Assembly: GCF_964204645.1 (NCBI RefSeq)
Contig: NC_134035.1
Location: forward strand, 2,000,001-2,064,000
DNA: 64,000 nt
Direction: 5' to 3'
Origin: Tubulanus polymorphus
Taxonomy: Eukaryota; Nemertea; Palaeonemertea; Tubulaniformes; Tubulanidae
A program made the translations under genes and the position numbers. Positions 1 through 10,075 of the stretch are shown one piece after another. Position 1 is the stretch's first letter, and the number at the start of each line of letters is the position of its first letter. The notes below the pieces were generated by a model. That model did not search any database. It saw only the letters and a program-made list of their open reading frames with translations, and had not been told where the DNA came from.

Positions 1-498
1 TAGCAGAGCTGCCCAAACTGTTACTGATTTTCGGTATTTGTTACTATTTTATGACAAGAAATACTGAATTTGTCTCTGATTTGAACAGAAATATGAAAGA
101 TGTTACTGAGCGCCTTACTGTTGATAACTGATGATTAATTTAGTTAACTGTAACTCACAACTGTGGAACTGGGTCCTGGATCCCGAGTTCAGAGTTAACT
201 TTAACTCGTAACTGTAGAACTGGATCCTGAGTTCAGAGTTAAATCTAACTCATGTGTGGAACTGGATCCTGAGTTCAGAGTTAACTCTCGCAAATGTAGA
301 ACTAGATTCTGAGTTCAGAGTTAACTCATTTGTGGAACTGGATCCAGCACGTTAAAATTCCCATAATCATGTCACTCCTGATGGAGTATGGCGGCAGTAT
401 AACGGACTTTGACTGTATTGTCCACGTCGTAAAACTCCTATTGATCGTCCATGATTTAATGAAATACTAATAATTTTTCTCATTTATTTATTTTACAG
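1..498. repeat. Degenerate tandem repeat and intronic sequence
   Basis: Roughly 125-345 holds four to five degenerate copies of a ~50-bp unit containing GTGGAACTGGATCCTGAGTT and GAGTTAACTCTAACTC. A related copy lies at about 58080-58235, so this is a dispersed family. The rest shows no coding signal and, if the gene model at 499-3341 is right, is intron of that gene. Confidence 0.6.
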
Positions 499-3341
499 TC
501 ATCGAAGAGATAAGGCGGAATATCGCCGCGGATCCGCGGTACTTACTTAATTTTTTGACGCGATGTAAGTACAACTTTTTGCATTTATACTCTCTCTTTC
601 CACTGATCACATCATTTTTCACATAATTCACACATAATTCCTGATTATTCCTGAAGATGACTATTAGGATATAGTCGAAACGTTGAAATAAACTACTATC
701 TCGAAGTTTCATTTTCGGACTTTTTATTATCATTGTGGGATTCTCTCCTCATCGCGTCAACACGGATAAAGTGTTCTACCAATCGTGAACTTTCGCGTAT
801 TGATAAAGCGATGAGTCGGCTACAGTTCAATCGGGAAGTGTCGACGAAATTGAAGCACGGTTATTGAGGAGTAACCACTAGCTGATCCTCGCTTGCCACA
901 GTAACGCAGCCACTGCCTCATCAAGCCCCGGGTCTTATTGACGGTACATCCTAGAAATAATTGAAATCGAAAAACGAGATCATTGTTCCCCTTACAGAAT
1001 TCTGTATAACAAAAGCCTATTTATTTTCGTGCGGCGTCAACCATTTTCAGACACATCGTGAAATATCAGTAACTAATGATACACCGCGCCGTGGTGTAGA
1101 CGCACTGTAGTGCTATTCCCGTTATTCAACACACTTGGGTGGAATTTTTCAAAATTTTCAAATTATCTCCAGCACTATAGGGTATTGATCAGTCAGCACT
1201 GAAAGGGTTAATAAGATAAAAAACCAACTTTATTTACAAATTAAAAGAATTCTAAAATCGAGAATTTATTTATGGAAACAATCTAAAACATAAGAACACG
1301 ACGTTTCGATCTCACCCTAGAGATCATCGTCAGGTGTGAGATATTGACTAAAAACGGATTAATTATATATATAATTAGTAAGTAATTAGTGTTTGGCAAG
1401 GCATGAAGTAATATACTCCATATACCATATGTCGCTCATTGTTTTAAACACATACCGCATCAAATTTGGTTTAAATACGACCAGTGAAACCGCGCGGTCT
1501 GAATAAACCATCGTTTTTGCATCCATTTTACGCTGTTAATTGAAGCATTGCCAAAAAAGTCTTCTTGAACTGATTTGAATCAGAGAAAATAGACTGCATT
1601 TTATGAACTAGATCAATTTTAACAAGTTTCCATGCCTACCATTTAGAATTATTTTCAAATCATCATGAATCATGGTTTGCGGTTATGGCAGGGGTTCACC
1701 TGATGGTTAAGTGATGGTTCGCTGATGGTATAACACCTATTTATTTGTTCATGTGACTGAACAATACAATGATACAATGTTTAGTTACTTCTGTGCTGTA
1801 CTGTAGTAACCCTGTCCCGACAACCCCTAAACTCTCAACCAGCCCATCAATGTCACTCATCGAGACTGATATTGTATTCTTTCCGCATCCCACATTCTGC
1901 TGCATGATGATGTCACAAATTATTGGCAACCAATCACGCTTCAAGTGGAAAGTCAACCATTTTGTATTAATGAGATTACTAGCTACACTGGGTTCACTGT
2001 AAATCTACAAGGGCTGAGCCAGGATTTTTGGAAGGTTTACTGAAGGGCACATGAGCACTCGTGAAGGGATGAAAGGGGTCTTAAGTGTTTCTCTCCAGAA
2101 AATTTTGAAATTTTTTTGCCCGAGGCTATTCGATAGCCATCATCAGGGAATACTTGATATTTCTTTATAAAATGGAAAAAGAGAAATTCCTAAAATATCT
2201 TGAGGGCACCTCAAGATATTAAAGGCGGGGGACTGGATCCGCCCTTGATATATTAATTGTTTCTCCTGATTGTTAATGTATTTCTTTCTATTTTATATTT
2301 TACAGTGGAACCAATATTAATTGAGACGGTGGAGGATGGTCCGGAGGACGTGAAAGAGGCCATAGACCTCTTTCACTTGAACCTTGGTCCTGTCTTGGAT
2401 GACCAGCTGGCAGACCCCGTTCCAGCTGCTGCCTCCCCGGATAGGCGCCCTAGGCAGCGGACCCTCCGGCAGCCGCACCCTCTTGCACAGAGGTGGTCCC
2501 GTCGCGTGGACGGGCGGCTGTGGGAGGGGGAGTTACGGGAGGTAAGCATCATCTCAACATTAACTGTTTTTTTTATATTTCTCTCAGTTTTGATTTCGAA
2601 TGAATTTCTCTCACACGAACAGTTTTTATGAATCACTTATAATATCTTTTCTTTAATAATACTTTCATTTTCAGCGAGCCATCGTCATTTTTTTTTTTGC
2701 ATTATTTTCTAACCCTTTAGAATATTGTTTCCCAGATCGCGACGATTTATCTCTTTGTTTATATGTAATCAATTGTTTCATTATTTCAGCTCGGTTACTG
2801 ATCCGAAAATTTTCTGTAAAAAATCACTTTTCAACCGATCATTTAGTAAATGAATGTTTTCTTTTTTTTGCAGACGGGCACGCGCACCGCTCGGCATCGA
2901 AGACGACGCCGTCCGGCGGTTCGTCGCGGTGGTGTGGCGCCTCCCGAGGGGGAGCGACGCGGTGGCGGAGGGGAGGAGATCGACGTCGTGGTAGTTCCGG
3001 AGGTGGTGGAGGCGGTGCCGGTGCCGGAGCCGGTGCCGGAGCCGGAACCGGTGTTTGAACCGGTCCCGGAGCCGGAGCCGGAGCCGGAACCGGTAGAAGA
3101 GGAGATGGTCGTGGAGGTTGAGGAGGTAAGAGGGGTTCCTCCTGCCCCCGTGGAGCCGTTGGCCGCTGCCCCGGTTTCGGCGCTGGACAGAGTTCTGTCC
3201 AGCGACCGATGCCGCGCCGAAGTGCGGGTGGTGGCTCGCGGTTCCGTGGGACCGTGGGAGGAGCTTCTATCTTCGGATAGATCAAAGGCTCTTTTACATG
3301 ATTTAAAATCGGTCTTGTTTAGGCGTGGGTACAGGGAGTAG
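499..3341 (+). CDS. 3' end of an unrecognised spliced gene (three exons)
   Basis: Proposed exons are 499-564, 2306-2541 and 2874-3341. Acceptors are TTTTACAG, ATTTTACAG and TTTTTTTGCAG; donors are GCGAT|GTAAGT and GGGAG|GTAAGC. Phases agree. Exon one is 2 nt, 21 open codons (IEEIRRNIAADPRYLLNFLTR) less the last, and 1 nt; exon two starts with the two bases that complete that codon and ends on a codon boundary; exon three continues in the same frame to TAG at 3339-3341. The product has an acidic stretch (EPILIETVEDG), an Arg-rich segment (RHRRRRRP), a Pro-Glu repeat (PEPVPEPEPV) and a C-terminus ending in FRRGYRE. I recognise no domain and assign no function. Upstream exons must lie before the window. 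Rearranged copies of exons one and two lie inverted at 8.3-10.2 kb with frames still open, which supports real coding. Low complexity in exon three is a caution. Confidence 0.6.
651..684 (+). ncRNA. Hammerhead-like hairpin motif
   Basis: CTGAAGA (651-657), one extra T, a 6-bp stem GACTAT/ATAGTC (659-664 with 671-676), loop TAGGAT and GAAA (677-680) follow the hammerhead order CUGANGA, stem II, GAAA. A sister motif at 1300-1333 on the other strand has the same spacing with a different, compensated stem. The extra base after CUGANGA and no clear cleavage strand leave activity doubtful. Such motifs are known in Penelope-like retroelements. An AATAAA lies just downstream. Confidence 0.4.
762..1020. 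other. Intronic sequence without recognised features
   Basis: I see no gene, strong repeat or RNA signature here. In the gene model it is part of the first intron. Confidence 0.4.
1030..1215 (-). repeat. Dispersed repeat, inverted partner at 60050-60240
   Basis: The reverse complement, starting TTAACCCTTTCAGTGCTGAC and including an AATAACGGGAATA block, matches 60050-60240. It looks like a short non-autonomous element. Target duplications are not clear. Confidence 0.6.
1216..1345 (-). repeat. Repeat carrying a second hammerhead-like motif
   Basis: On the minus strand, CTGACGA (1327-1333), an extra T, stem GATCTC/GAGATC, loop TAGGGT and GAAA (1304-1307) repeat the layout of the motif at 651-684. 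The flank is AT-rich. A decayed relative of the same block is visible at about 52440-52475. Confidence 0.45.
1440..1690 (+). repeat. Partial copy of a foldback family
   Basis: Matches parts of 60345-60775: the TACGACCAGTGAAAC region, GTCTGAATAAACC, ATTGCCAAAAAAGTCTTC and the CCATGCCTACC region. Related inverted halves occur at 5515-5945. This copy is incomplete. Confidence 0.5.
1700..2250. other. Intronic sequence with one hairpin
   Basis: Only a hairpin at 2124-2146 stands out. On the minus strand it reads CTGATGA, T, stem GGCTAT/ATAGCC with loop CGA. GAAA is replaced, so it resembles the hammerhead-like motifs but lacks a core strand. Open frames on both strands here are short and unsupported. 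Confidence 0.4.
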
Positions 3342-3426
3342 ATGAATCGTAAATGATCCAGTAACGAGGTAGGCTTGTTTGTTCACTGCTTCACTGGGTC
3401 ATTTACGATTCAACTGCTTCCTGTAT
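3330..3426 (+). other. Long hairpin spanning the stop codon
   Basis: Arms at about 3330-3362 and 3393-3426 pair over roughly 32 bases with few mismatches; the core is GAATCGTAAATGATCCAGT against ACTGGGTCATTTACGATTC. The loop is about 30 nt. The TAG stop at 3339-3341 lies within the 5' arm. Confidence 0.65.
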
Positions 3427-3469
3427 CCGGGTAATCAGCAGTTCAACGAAACAGTTTTTTTCATCGGTC

Positions 3470-4485
3470 ATGGTAGTCAGTTAATCAGCAGTAGTAGTGT
3501 AGTCATTCAGTCAAGTTACGCAGTCATACTAGTCATTTTTTGGTTAGTAGTAGTCACTAATTTGTAGTCAGTGACTCGTAGTAGTCATTTTGTCATTAAT
3601 AGTAATAGTATTGGTGACTCTGTAGCAGTCACTCAATCACAGTAGTCATGATCAGTAGTAGTCAGTAAGTCTTTATAAGTCAGTTGTAGTAGTCATTTTT
3701 TGGTTAATAGAAGTCACTAATTTGTAGCCAGTGACTCGTGGTAGTCATTTTGTCATTAATAGTAATAGTATTGGTGACTCTGTAGCAGTCACTCAATCAC
3801 AGCAGTCATGATCAGTAGTAGTCAGTAAGTCTTTATAAGTCAGTTGTAGTAGTCATTTTTTGGTTAGTAGTAGTCACTAAGTTGTCAGTGACTCGTAGTA
3901 GTCATTTTGTCATTAATAGTAATAGTATTGGTGACTCTGTAGCAGTCACTCAATCACAGTAGTCATGATCAGTAGTAGTCAGTAAGTCTTTATAAGTCAG
4001 TTGTAGTAGTCATTTTTTGGTTAATAGAAGTCACTTATTTGTAGGCAGTGACTCGTAGTAGTCATTTTGTCATTAATAGTAATAGTATTGGTGACTCTGT
4101 AGCAGTCACTCAATCACAGCAGTCATGATCAGTAGTAGTCAGTAAGTCTTTATAAGTCAGTTGTAGTAGTCATTTTTTGGTTAGTAGTAGTCACTAATTT
4201 GTAGTCAGTGACTCGTAGTAGTCATTTTGACATTAATAGTAATAGTATTTGTGACTCTGTAGCAGTCACTCAATCACAACAGTCATGATCAGTAGTAGTC
4301 AGTAAGTCTTTATAAGTCAGTTGTAGTAGTCATTTTTTGGTTAATAGTAGTCACTAAGTTGTAGTCAGTGACTCGTAGCAGTCATTTTGTCATTAATAGT
4401 AATAGTATTTGTGACTCTGTAGCAGTCACTCAATCACAGCAGTCATGATCAGTTGTAGTCAGTAAGTCTTTGTCAGTCAGTGACT
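3470..4485. repeat. Tandem array, ~160-bp unit
   Basis: AGTCATTTTTTGGTTA recurs about every 157-160 bp (3691, 3851, 4008, 4168, 4328), giving around six copies. Each copy is itself rich in GTAGTAGTCA. The array begins just after the hairpin at the end of the gene. No coding role is apparent. Confidence 0.9.
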
Positions 4486-4735
4486 CGGTCGTAGTAGTCA
4501 GTTGAAAGTCGATCAGTCGATAAATTGATAATCAGCTCAATTGAGTTCAGATTATTCGAAAAACCGTCGATCGATATCTCGGCATTTTTTTAAACCGATT
4601 TTTTCTAAAACAATATTTTGCGTGTCAAACGTTTTTTCGACGTGTTCGCCTCGTCGATATTTTCTAATTTTCAACAATTTGAGTAAAAATTACTCTTTGC
4701 GAAAATTGCGGTCAATTTTCCAAGTGCAGATACTA

Positions 4736-4995
4736 TAAGGTACAGGTGCAGATCCTTTTAGGTACAGGTGCAGATGCTCTCAGGTACAGGTGCAGATCCT
4801 TTTAGGTGCAGGTGCTGTTAGGTGCTTGGTACATATGTATTCAGGTACTAAGTATGCATATGACCAGTTGTACACATGGCTGGGTGTGCGCATGGCTGGA
4901 TGTACACATGGCTGGGTGTGCACATGACTAGGTGTGCACATGACTGGATGTACACATGACTAGGTATATACGTGGCTAGGTATTCTTGTGACTAG
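4736..4995. repeat. Two adjoining minisatellites
   Basis: 4738-4830 repeats AGGTACAGGTGCAGAT with variable spacers. 4865-4990 repeats a ~16-bp unit of the CATGGCTGGGTGTGCA type with decay. Confidence 0.7.
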
Positions 4996-5204
4996 TCAGA
5001 CTCTGTATTCTGTTTTACTAGTTGCTATCATTGTTTCTATGGTTGGGCTACCTCTCGGAGTTACTAGTCATATCTCGATATGAATCGTACGGTGCTGGGT
5101 TTATGGCCGCAGATCCGGGCCTTCCGGAGATAAACTCGCACAAAACATACATCCCATTCTTCCACAGCTGGCAATGGCGTATTTCCGTCGGAAGTGACGG
5201 AATA

Positions 5205-5300
5205 GGAGGTATAAAATCTCCCGAGGCTGTAGCACGAGGCATAAGACCTCCCGAGGCTGCAGTAGGAGGTCCTCCCGAGGTTGCAGGAGGGTGGTCATGT
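5205..5300. repeat. Short GC-rich tandem repeat
   Basis: CTCCCGAGGCTG and flanking bases recur about every 30 bp three times. The open frame over 5022-5411 is an effect of this repeat and is not called as a gene. Confidence 0.55.
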
Positions 5301-5514
5301 ACCCTCCTAGCGAGCGCAGGATGTGCACTAACCCCCCTGGCTCGCTGTGCCGAGATCTTGGCCCCCCTCTTCCTACCTTTTTTTTATAGTTTAGGTTTAG
5401 TGATAGTTTAGGCTTTATTATTACAATTTTAAGGAGTTCGGTTTTTTTTCTTTTTTTTTCTTATCTAACATAAGTCTTATATTTTTCTGTCTGTGGTAGA
5501 TTTTTCGGGATAAT

Positions 5515-5950
5515 TTTCTTTTGAACGCATGCCTCGAGTTTGGTCTTGATATGATAGTGAAACGGTGCTGTCTAAATGAACTAGCTTTTATATCCATTTT
5601 ATGCTGTATTGAAAGATAGAAAAAGAATCTACTCTAGTTGAATAAGAGACAAGAGACTCCATTTTTTTCATTTCTAACAATGTGTTTCCAATTTTTTCAA
5701 GCCGACAAATTATAATTTTGATCATTTGGAAAATATTTCAGTATTTAGGCGTGAAAGGTGTAGGCTAATTTCTGAACTTAATTTATTTTTGATTTATTTA
5801 AAAAAAATTGAGTCTATTGTTCTCCCTATTAGACTTGTTGACAATTCTTCGATACAGTGTAAAATGGATTATAAGAAACAATGTTTTATTCACAGTACGC
5901 AGTTTCACTTGTCGTTTAAGCCCAAGTTGAGGCAAGTGTTCAAATGATTC
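5515..5950. repeat. Foldback element
   Basis: The left half (TTGGTCTTGATATGATAGTG, ATCCATTTTATGCTGTATTG) is complementary in order to the right half (CAGTGTAAAATGGATTATAA and AGTTTCACTTGTCG). It belongs to the same family as 60345-60775. No transposase frame is present. Confidence 0.55.
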
Positions 5951-6780
5951 AAGGAAATATCCGAAAAAATCGATCCCAGACAAAATATATTAGGTTAAAT
6001 TAGGTTTAACTTAGGCAAAATTCTAGGCAAAATTTTTTCTGCGTCGGGAACTACTGAGAATGTTTTGATATTTTAGAAAATTTTTGAAATAATCATTATT
6101 AAGATTGGTCTTCTTTTGTTTTTTCTCAGAAGAACGTAATTGAAAATTTGAAATAGATTTGGAGTTTGGATTTCATAACAATTCGTGATGTTTCGATCCT
6201 AGGCAAAGTTAAACAAAAACGTTTGGAAACTCGTTTAAGGAGTTGATACTTTTTTGTGAATCCATTAATTGAATGAAATATTCGAAATTAATTTCAACGT
6301 TTCAATTACGAAGCTTCTCTTAGTATGTGTGTGCGTGTGTGTGTGTGAATGTTGTATACAGTGAATGTTGGTTCTGTTTTTGCGAGAATGATTGTTAGTT
6401 CTTCACGCGTGTCGTCTGAACCCATTAAACCCTGGGATGGGGTGTAGGGACATGGTTGAGGATGGGTTCGGGTTGTGGGGGTGGTTGGTATTCCTATGTG
6501 GGCCCAGTTTCACGAAGATATTCAGTTTAGGATTGAGTTAGAACCAATCATTGTCAAATTATACTCCGTGAAACTGGGTTCGTTGCTCTTTAGACCATTC
6601 TTAAAAATCATATAGCAAAAATATTCAAAATTTGTCACAATATTTTCAGAAATTCCTGATTTTTTTCCAAACACTTTTTTAGGTATTTCGTTTTCTTAGA
6701 CTTTTTTTTGTAGGCCCTCCCCATTTATCTTGGCACGTAAATTCTTGGTATTTTCACTTAGTATAACTGGATATTGCATC
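5951..6780. other. Non-coding stretch with a short inverted repeat
   Basis: Holds a (GT)n-like run near 6325-6350 and a small hairpin element at about 6500-6582 (GGGCCCAGTTTCACG with CCGTGAAACTGGGTT). The latter end motif recurs in the outer foldback at 58361-59873. Nothing coding was recognised. Confidence 0.45.
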
Positions 6781-7200
6781 CCTAGTTTTGGCTCCCTCTT
6801 TCCTCTACCCTCTACCCTGCTCCTCCTCTCTCTTCTTTTCCTCCTCCCTTCCACGTTTCTTGCCTCTCTCCTTTACCACCCTCTCCTTACCCTAACCCTC
6901 TTCCTCTCATCCTCTCCCATACCTGATCCTCCCTCCCTTTCCTCTTCACATCCTCTTCCCTACCCTGCCCTAATCTCTTCTCTCTATGCTCTGCCCTCCT
7001 CTTTCACTTCCTCTTGTCCTCCCTCCCTGCATCCCTCCCTCCCTCCCTCCCTGCATCCCTCCCTCATATCCTCTTCTCTTTATACTCTGCCCTCCTCCTT
7101 ACCTCTTTTCTATCTCCCTCTTACTCCCATTTCTGCTCCCCTCCCAAATTCTCCCATAGTCCTGCCCTATTCCCTCCCTGGTCTACCCACTCCCCTCTAA
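6781..7200. repeat. Pyrimidine-rich tract
   Basis: About 420 bp of almost pure C/T on the plus strand, with CCCTCC and CTCTTC runs. The long open frame over it (6730-7200) is a composition effect. Confidence 0.85.
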
Positions 7201-7483
7201 ATTGTTGCTGAGCTTTTACTCAGGTCCACGTTGCCGGTGCAGATATCAAGAATTTACGCCCAACACGCGCCGCGAGCACGCATTCAGCCAGCAATATGGG
7301 AAGATGTAAGAGGGTTTTCAAAAGCGGGTATTCTGGTTGGTCTGGATATGGTCATCTTCCTGGTTAGACCGCTACGATTCACGGGATATGTCCAGTAACT
7401 CCCCAGAGGTTTCTCCAACCCTCTGGAAACAATGATAACAACTATTAAAACACGAATGCAGTCTCTGACTAGTCACCTGAATA

Positions 7484-7645
7484 CTTAGTCATGTGTGTAT
7501 CTAGTCATGTGTGTATCTAGTCATGTGTATGTCTAGTCATGTGTATGTCTAGTCATGTGTATGTCTAGGCATGTGTATGTCTAGGTTTGTGTATGTCTAG
7601 TTATGTGTATGTCTAGTTATGTGTATATTTAGTCACATGTATACT
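7484..7645. repeat. 16-bp minisatellite
   Basis: About ten copies of TAGTCATGTGTATGTC with decay at the right end. Confidence 0.85.
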
Positions 7646-7735
7646 AAGTTATTCTTATAAAGGTACATTCTCAAATTATAGACACCAAATTATTTTTTCG
7701 ATTTTTGCTATGCATCCGTTTACGATGTGCGGATT

Positions 7736-8062
7736 ATACCGTATGGTTCCCACAGAACAGGGAAATTGGGAAAAACTTGGGAATTTTGTAATAATAATTC
7801 CCGGTTTGGAAATATTTGGGAATTTGAAAAATTTTCCTTATATCAGGAAAATACTTGGGAAATTCATTATATTTCACATGTTGCATTTGCCAAGGGCAAC
7901 TTTCTTCAGCAATTTCCCTTGAAAATCACCTTTATCAACCAGTCACCGCTAAAATGTTGACTGTTGCATGACGATATGTGTTCATTGCCATTTGGGAAAA
8001 TTGAAAAATCACCCATGAAATACTTGGGAATTCTGAATTCATATAACTGAGGGAACCGTGAT
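7736..8062. repeat. MITE-like element, second copy at 61268-61600
   Basis: About 320 bp running from ATGGTTCCCACAGAAC to GAGGGAACCGTG, which gives short inverted ends. The copy at 61268-61600 is collinear with many substitutions. It includes the block AACCAGTCACCGCTAAAATG. The two short open frames over it are not conserved in the other copy. Confidence 0.65.
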
Positions 8063-8214
8063 ACCGGCATGAAAATGTTTTTTGCTTCTCACTCTCAAGT
8101 TTTGTCAGTATTTGAGATAATTTAGGATTTCTTTTGATACATAATCTTCTGATTATCGGTCGAACAGGAAAGTGTAATTGATAACGGATAGAGCGAGATA
8201 GTTTTACACCATTA

Positions 8215-8490
8215 CAGCCAGTACTTTATTCAATATACGTTGAGGATATTTATCTCAACACGAGCGGGGGATGAAAAATGATGTGATCAGTGAAAACAGA
8301 AAGTAGAGAGTATAATATAAGTGCAAAAAGTTGTACTTACATCGCGTCAAAAAATTAACTAAATACCGCGGATCCACGGCGATATTCCGCCTAATCTCTT
8401 CAATGATTGTTAAATAAACAAATTGAGATGATGCTTACCTCCCGTAACTCCCCCTCCAACAGCCAAGGTTCAGATGAAAGAGATCGAAAA
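8215..8490 (-). pseudogene. Rearranged inverted copy of exons one and two
   Basis: On the minus strand, 8439-8486 is a copy of exon two (2306-2541) with an internal deletion that joins the CTCTTTCA..GAACCTT part directly to the GGCTGTTGGAGGG end. Its donor GTAAGC is kept. Next comes 8341-8404, a copy of the 66-nt exon one with its donor GTAAGT kept and an open frame (e.g. IEEIRRNIAVDPRYLVNF). Its acceptor AG has become AA (TTTAACAAT), so it should not splice normally. Intron sequence beyond the donor also matches 565-640. The order exon two then exon one is opposite to the parent gene, as expected from tandem duplication followed by inversion. Confidence 0.65.
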
Positions 8491-8623
8491 ATAACCACAA
8501 CTAGAAATCATTGTGATCTTGAAAGTATTTTGATATTTCAAAGCTCTTAAAAATGGAGGCACTACTCTCAAAGTCGTTATCAGGTCTGGAATACCACTAA
8601 CTCAGTAAACAATTCAAACTTAC

Positions 8624-8671
8624 TCTACGGCGTTGTAGCCGCGGCGACCGCCGTAACGGCATTTCGTCTCT
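8624..8671 (-). CDS. Candidate 48-nt micro-exon
   Basis: On the minus strand an acceptor TTGTTTTTCCAG and a donor TAGA|GTAAGT bound exactly 48 nt. One frame is fully open and basic (RDEMPLRRSPRLQRRR). The following intron starts GTAAGTTTGAATTG, close to introns of the gene at 61801-63905. No domain is recognised, and linkage to 9276-9344 is only inferred because phases do not obviously agree. Confidence 0.35.
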
Positions 8672-8744
8672 CTGGAAAAACAAAACGATCAACATTGATT
8701 AAATCATCGAAACATTAAATGATTTCTTACTGTTTGGAGAATTC

Positions 8745-8880
8745 GGTATCAGAATAACTTGGTAGGACCGGAAAGGTTCAGGGATTCTATATGTGAATAG
8801 CTCGGTAGGACCGGAAAGGTTCAGGGATTCTTATATGTGAATAGCTCGGTAGGACCAGAGAGATTCAGGGATAATTCTTT
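8745..8880. repeat. ~50-bp tandem repeat, three copies
   Basis: AGCTCGGTAGGACCGGAAAG and TTCAGGGATTC recur three times, the last copy diverged. Confidence 0.75.
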
Positions 8881-9117
8881 TTCCGATGCAAATTTTGAAA
8901 ACAATAAAATATCCTCATAATCATTGGTGAACCACAATGATAATAATCTACATGACTTAAAACAGGAAATAATGGTCAAGTCTTCATGAATAACCATGAA
9001 CTGTGGGTGCAGAGACGCGAAAATCACTTGAAAAGTGGTTTGAACGCTCGGACAACTGGAAACATTTAAAAATTTGTCAGTTATTACCATAGTTTATCAT
9101 TGTTACAATGGTGGTTG

Positions 9118-9240
9118 TCACCTATGTTGAGGATTTACCGCTAGGGGCAACATTGAAACCCGGTCTATGAAATCGGGCCAAGGTTGAGGATTTACCCCTA
9201 GGAGAAAATGATGTGGTCTATAAAACCCTGCCCAGATTAT
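9118..9240. repeat. Two-copy tandem repeat, ~58 bp
   Basis: GTTGAGGATTTACC followed by CTAGG and GGTCTATgAAA-type sequence occurs twice in tandem with substitutions. Confidence 0.55.
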
Positions 9241-9275
9241 CGAACTTAAAATGATTTGACGCAAATCAAACTTAC

Positions 9276-9344
9276 TTTCACGGCACCAACGCGGGCCCTT
9301 TTCGGGCTGGCTCAGGTGCAGGTGCGGCGACAACTGCAGCAGAG
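9276..9344 (-). CDS. Candidate 69-nt exon
   Basis: On the minus strand the acceptor GGAAGAAAATGCAG and donor GTGAAA|GTAAGT bound 69 nt. One frame is open across it with two bases before and one after the codons (…SPHLHLSQPEKGPRWCRE), the same phase class as the 66-nt exon at 499-564. A second possible acceptor (CTGCAG) lies 11 nt inside. Function unknown. It may belong with the other inverted exon copies here. Confidence 0.35.
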
Positions 9345-9471
9345 CTGCATTTTCTTCCTATAATATAATAACAATCATGATGTTAAGATTTAATTGATTA
9401 AAATTGAATACGTCCTAAGATGTCACGGCGGCTGCAACATTTTCATTATCAGCTAATGAAGCGTGGGATCG

Positions 9472-10035
9472 CCATCTGGTGGCGTAACTGGTGGGATCGC
9501 CATCTGGTGGACTTTGAGAATCTAGTTAAACTTATCAATTTGATCACAATCGAAATGGATATTTTCGATCATTTAGTTATAGAATTAACTCGTTTTGATG
9601 TTTTAACTCTACTGAGTCAAATCTTAACTGGAACTGGACCGCTTGGTATGCGTGTATTCAATATGTACAACTGAAAATACGAACGTTTCAGCTCTTATTT
9701 AGAATTCTTGGTTCCGCCCGGGCAAGTGAGATTTGCCATTTTTACATAAGTATATATAAACCCATCCACCAAAAATGTCTGGCTACAAACGGACATATCT
9801 AAAATAGGATCATGAATATGTGTAGACTTACTATTTTCTGTGGCATCAGGGGCTACATTTTCTTCTCGACGATGTTGAGATTTAATTGATTAAAATCGAA
9901 TATGTCTTACCTTGAAATATCACGGCGGCTGCAACATTTTCGTTATTAGCTGATGAAGCGTAAAATTTCCATCTGGTGGCATAAATGGTGGGATCGCCAT
10001 CTGGTGGTTTCGGTGACGCGATCGCCACCTGGTTA
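9472..10035 (-). promoter_or_regulatory. Cluster of CTCF-like motifs
   Basis: The minus strand reads CCACCAGATGG at 9472-9482, 9500-9510, 9969-9979 and 9997-10007, three of them followed by CGATCC or similar. A weaker copy (CCACCTGGT on plus) is near 10025. The core fits the CTCF consensus CCASYAGRKGGCRS apart from the last base. Other single matches are at 58525-58537 (plus) and near 61704-61714. The pairs lie in a short duplicated block (also GCTGCAACATTTTC), so copying rather than selection could explain the cluster. Confidence 0.4.
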
Positions 10036-10075
10036 GTACAATATCAAATCTCATTGATGTTGAGATGATGCTTAC

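Noticed and set aside
5022-5411. 129-codon frame
   Set aside because: Spans a short GC-rich tandem repeat and low-complexity tail without splice sites or domain.
6730-7200. 156-codon frame over the pyrimidine tract
   Set aside because: Ser/Leu/Pro-only composition from CT-rich DNA.
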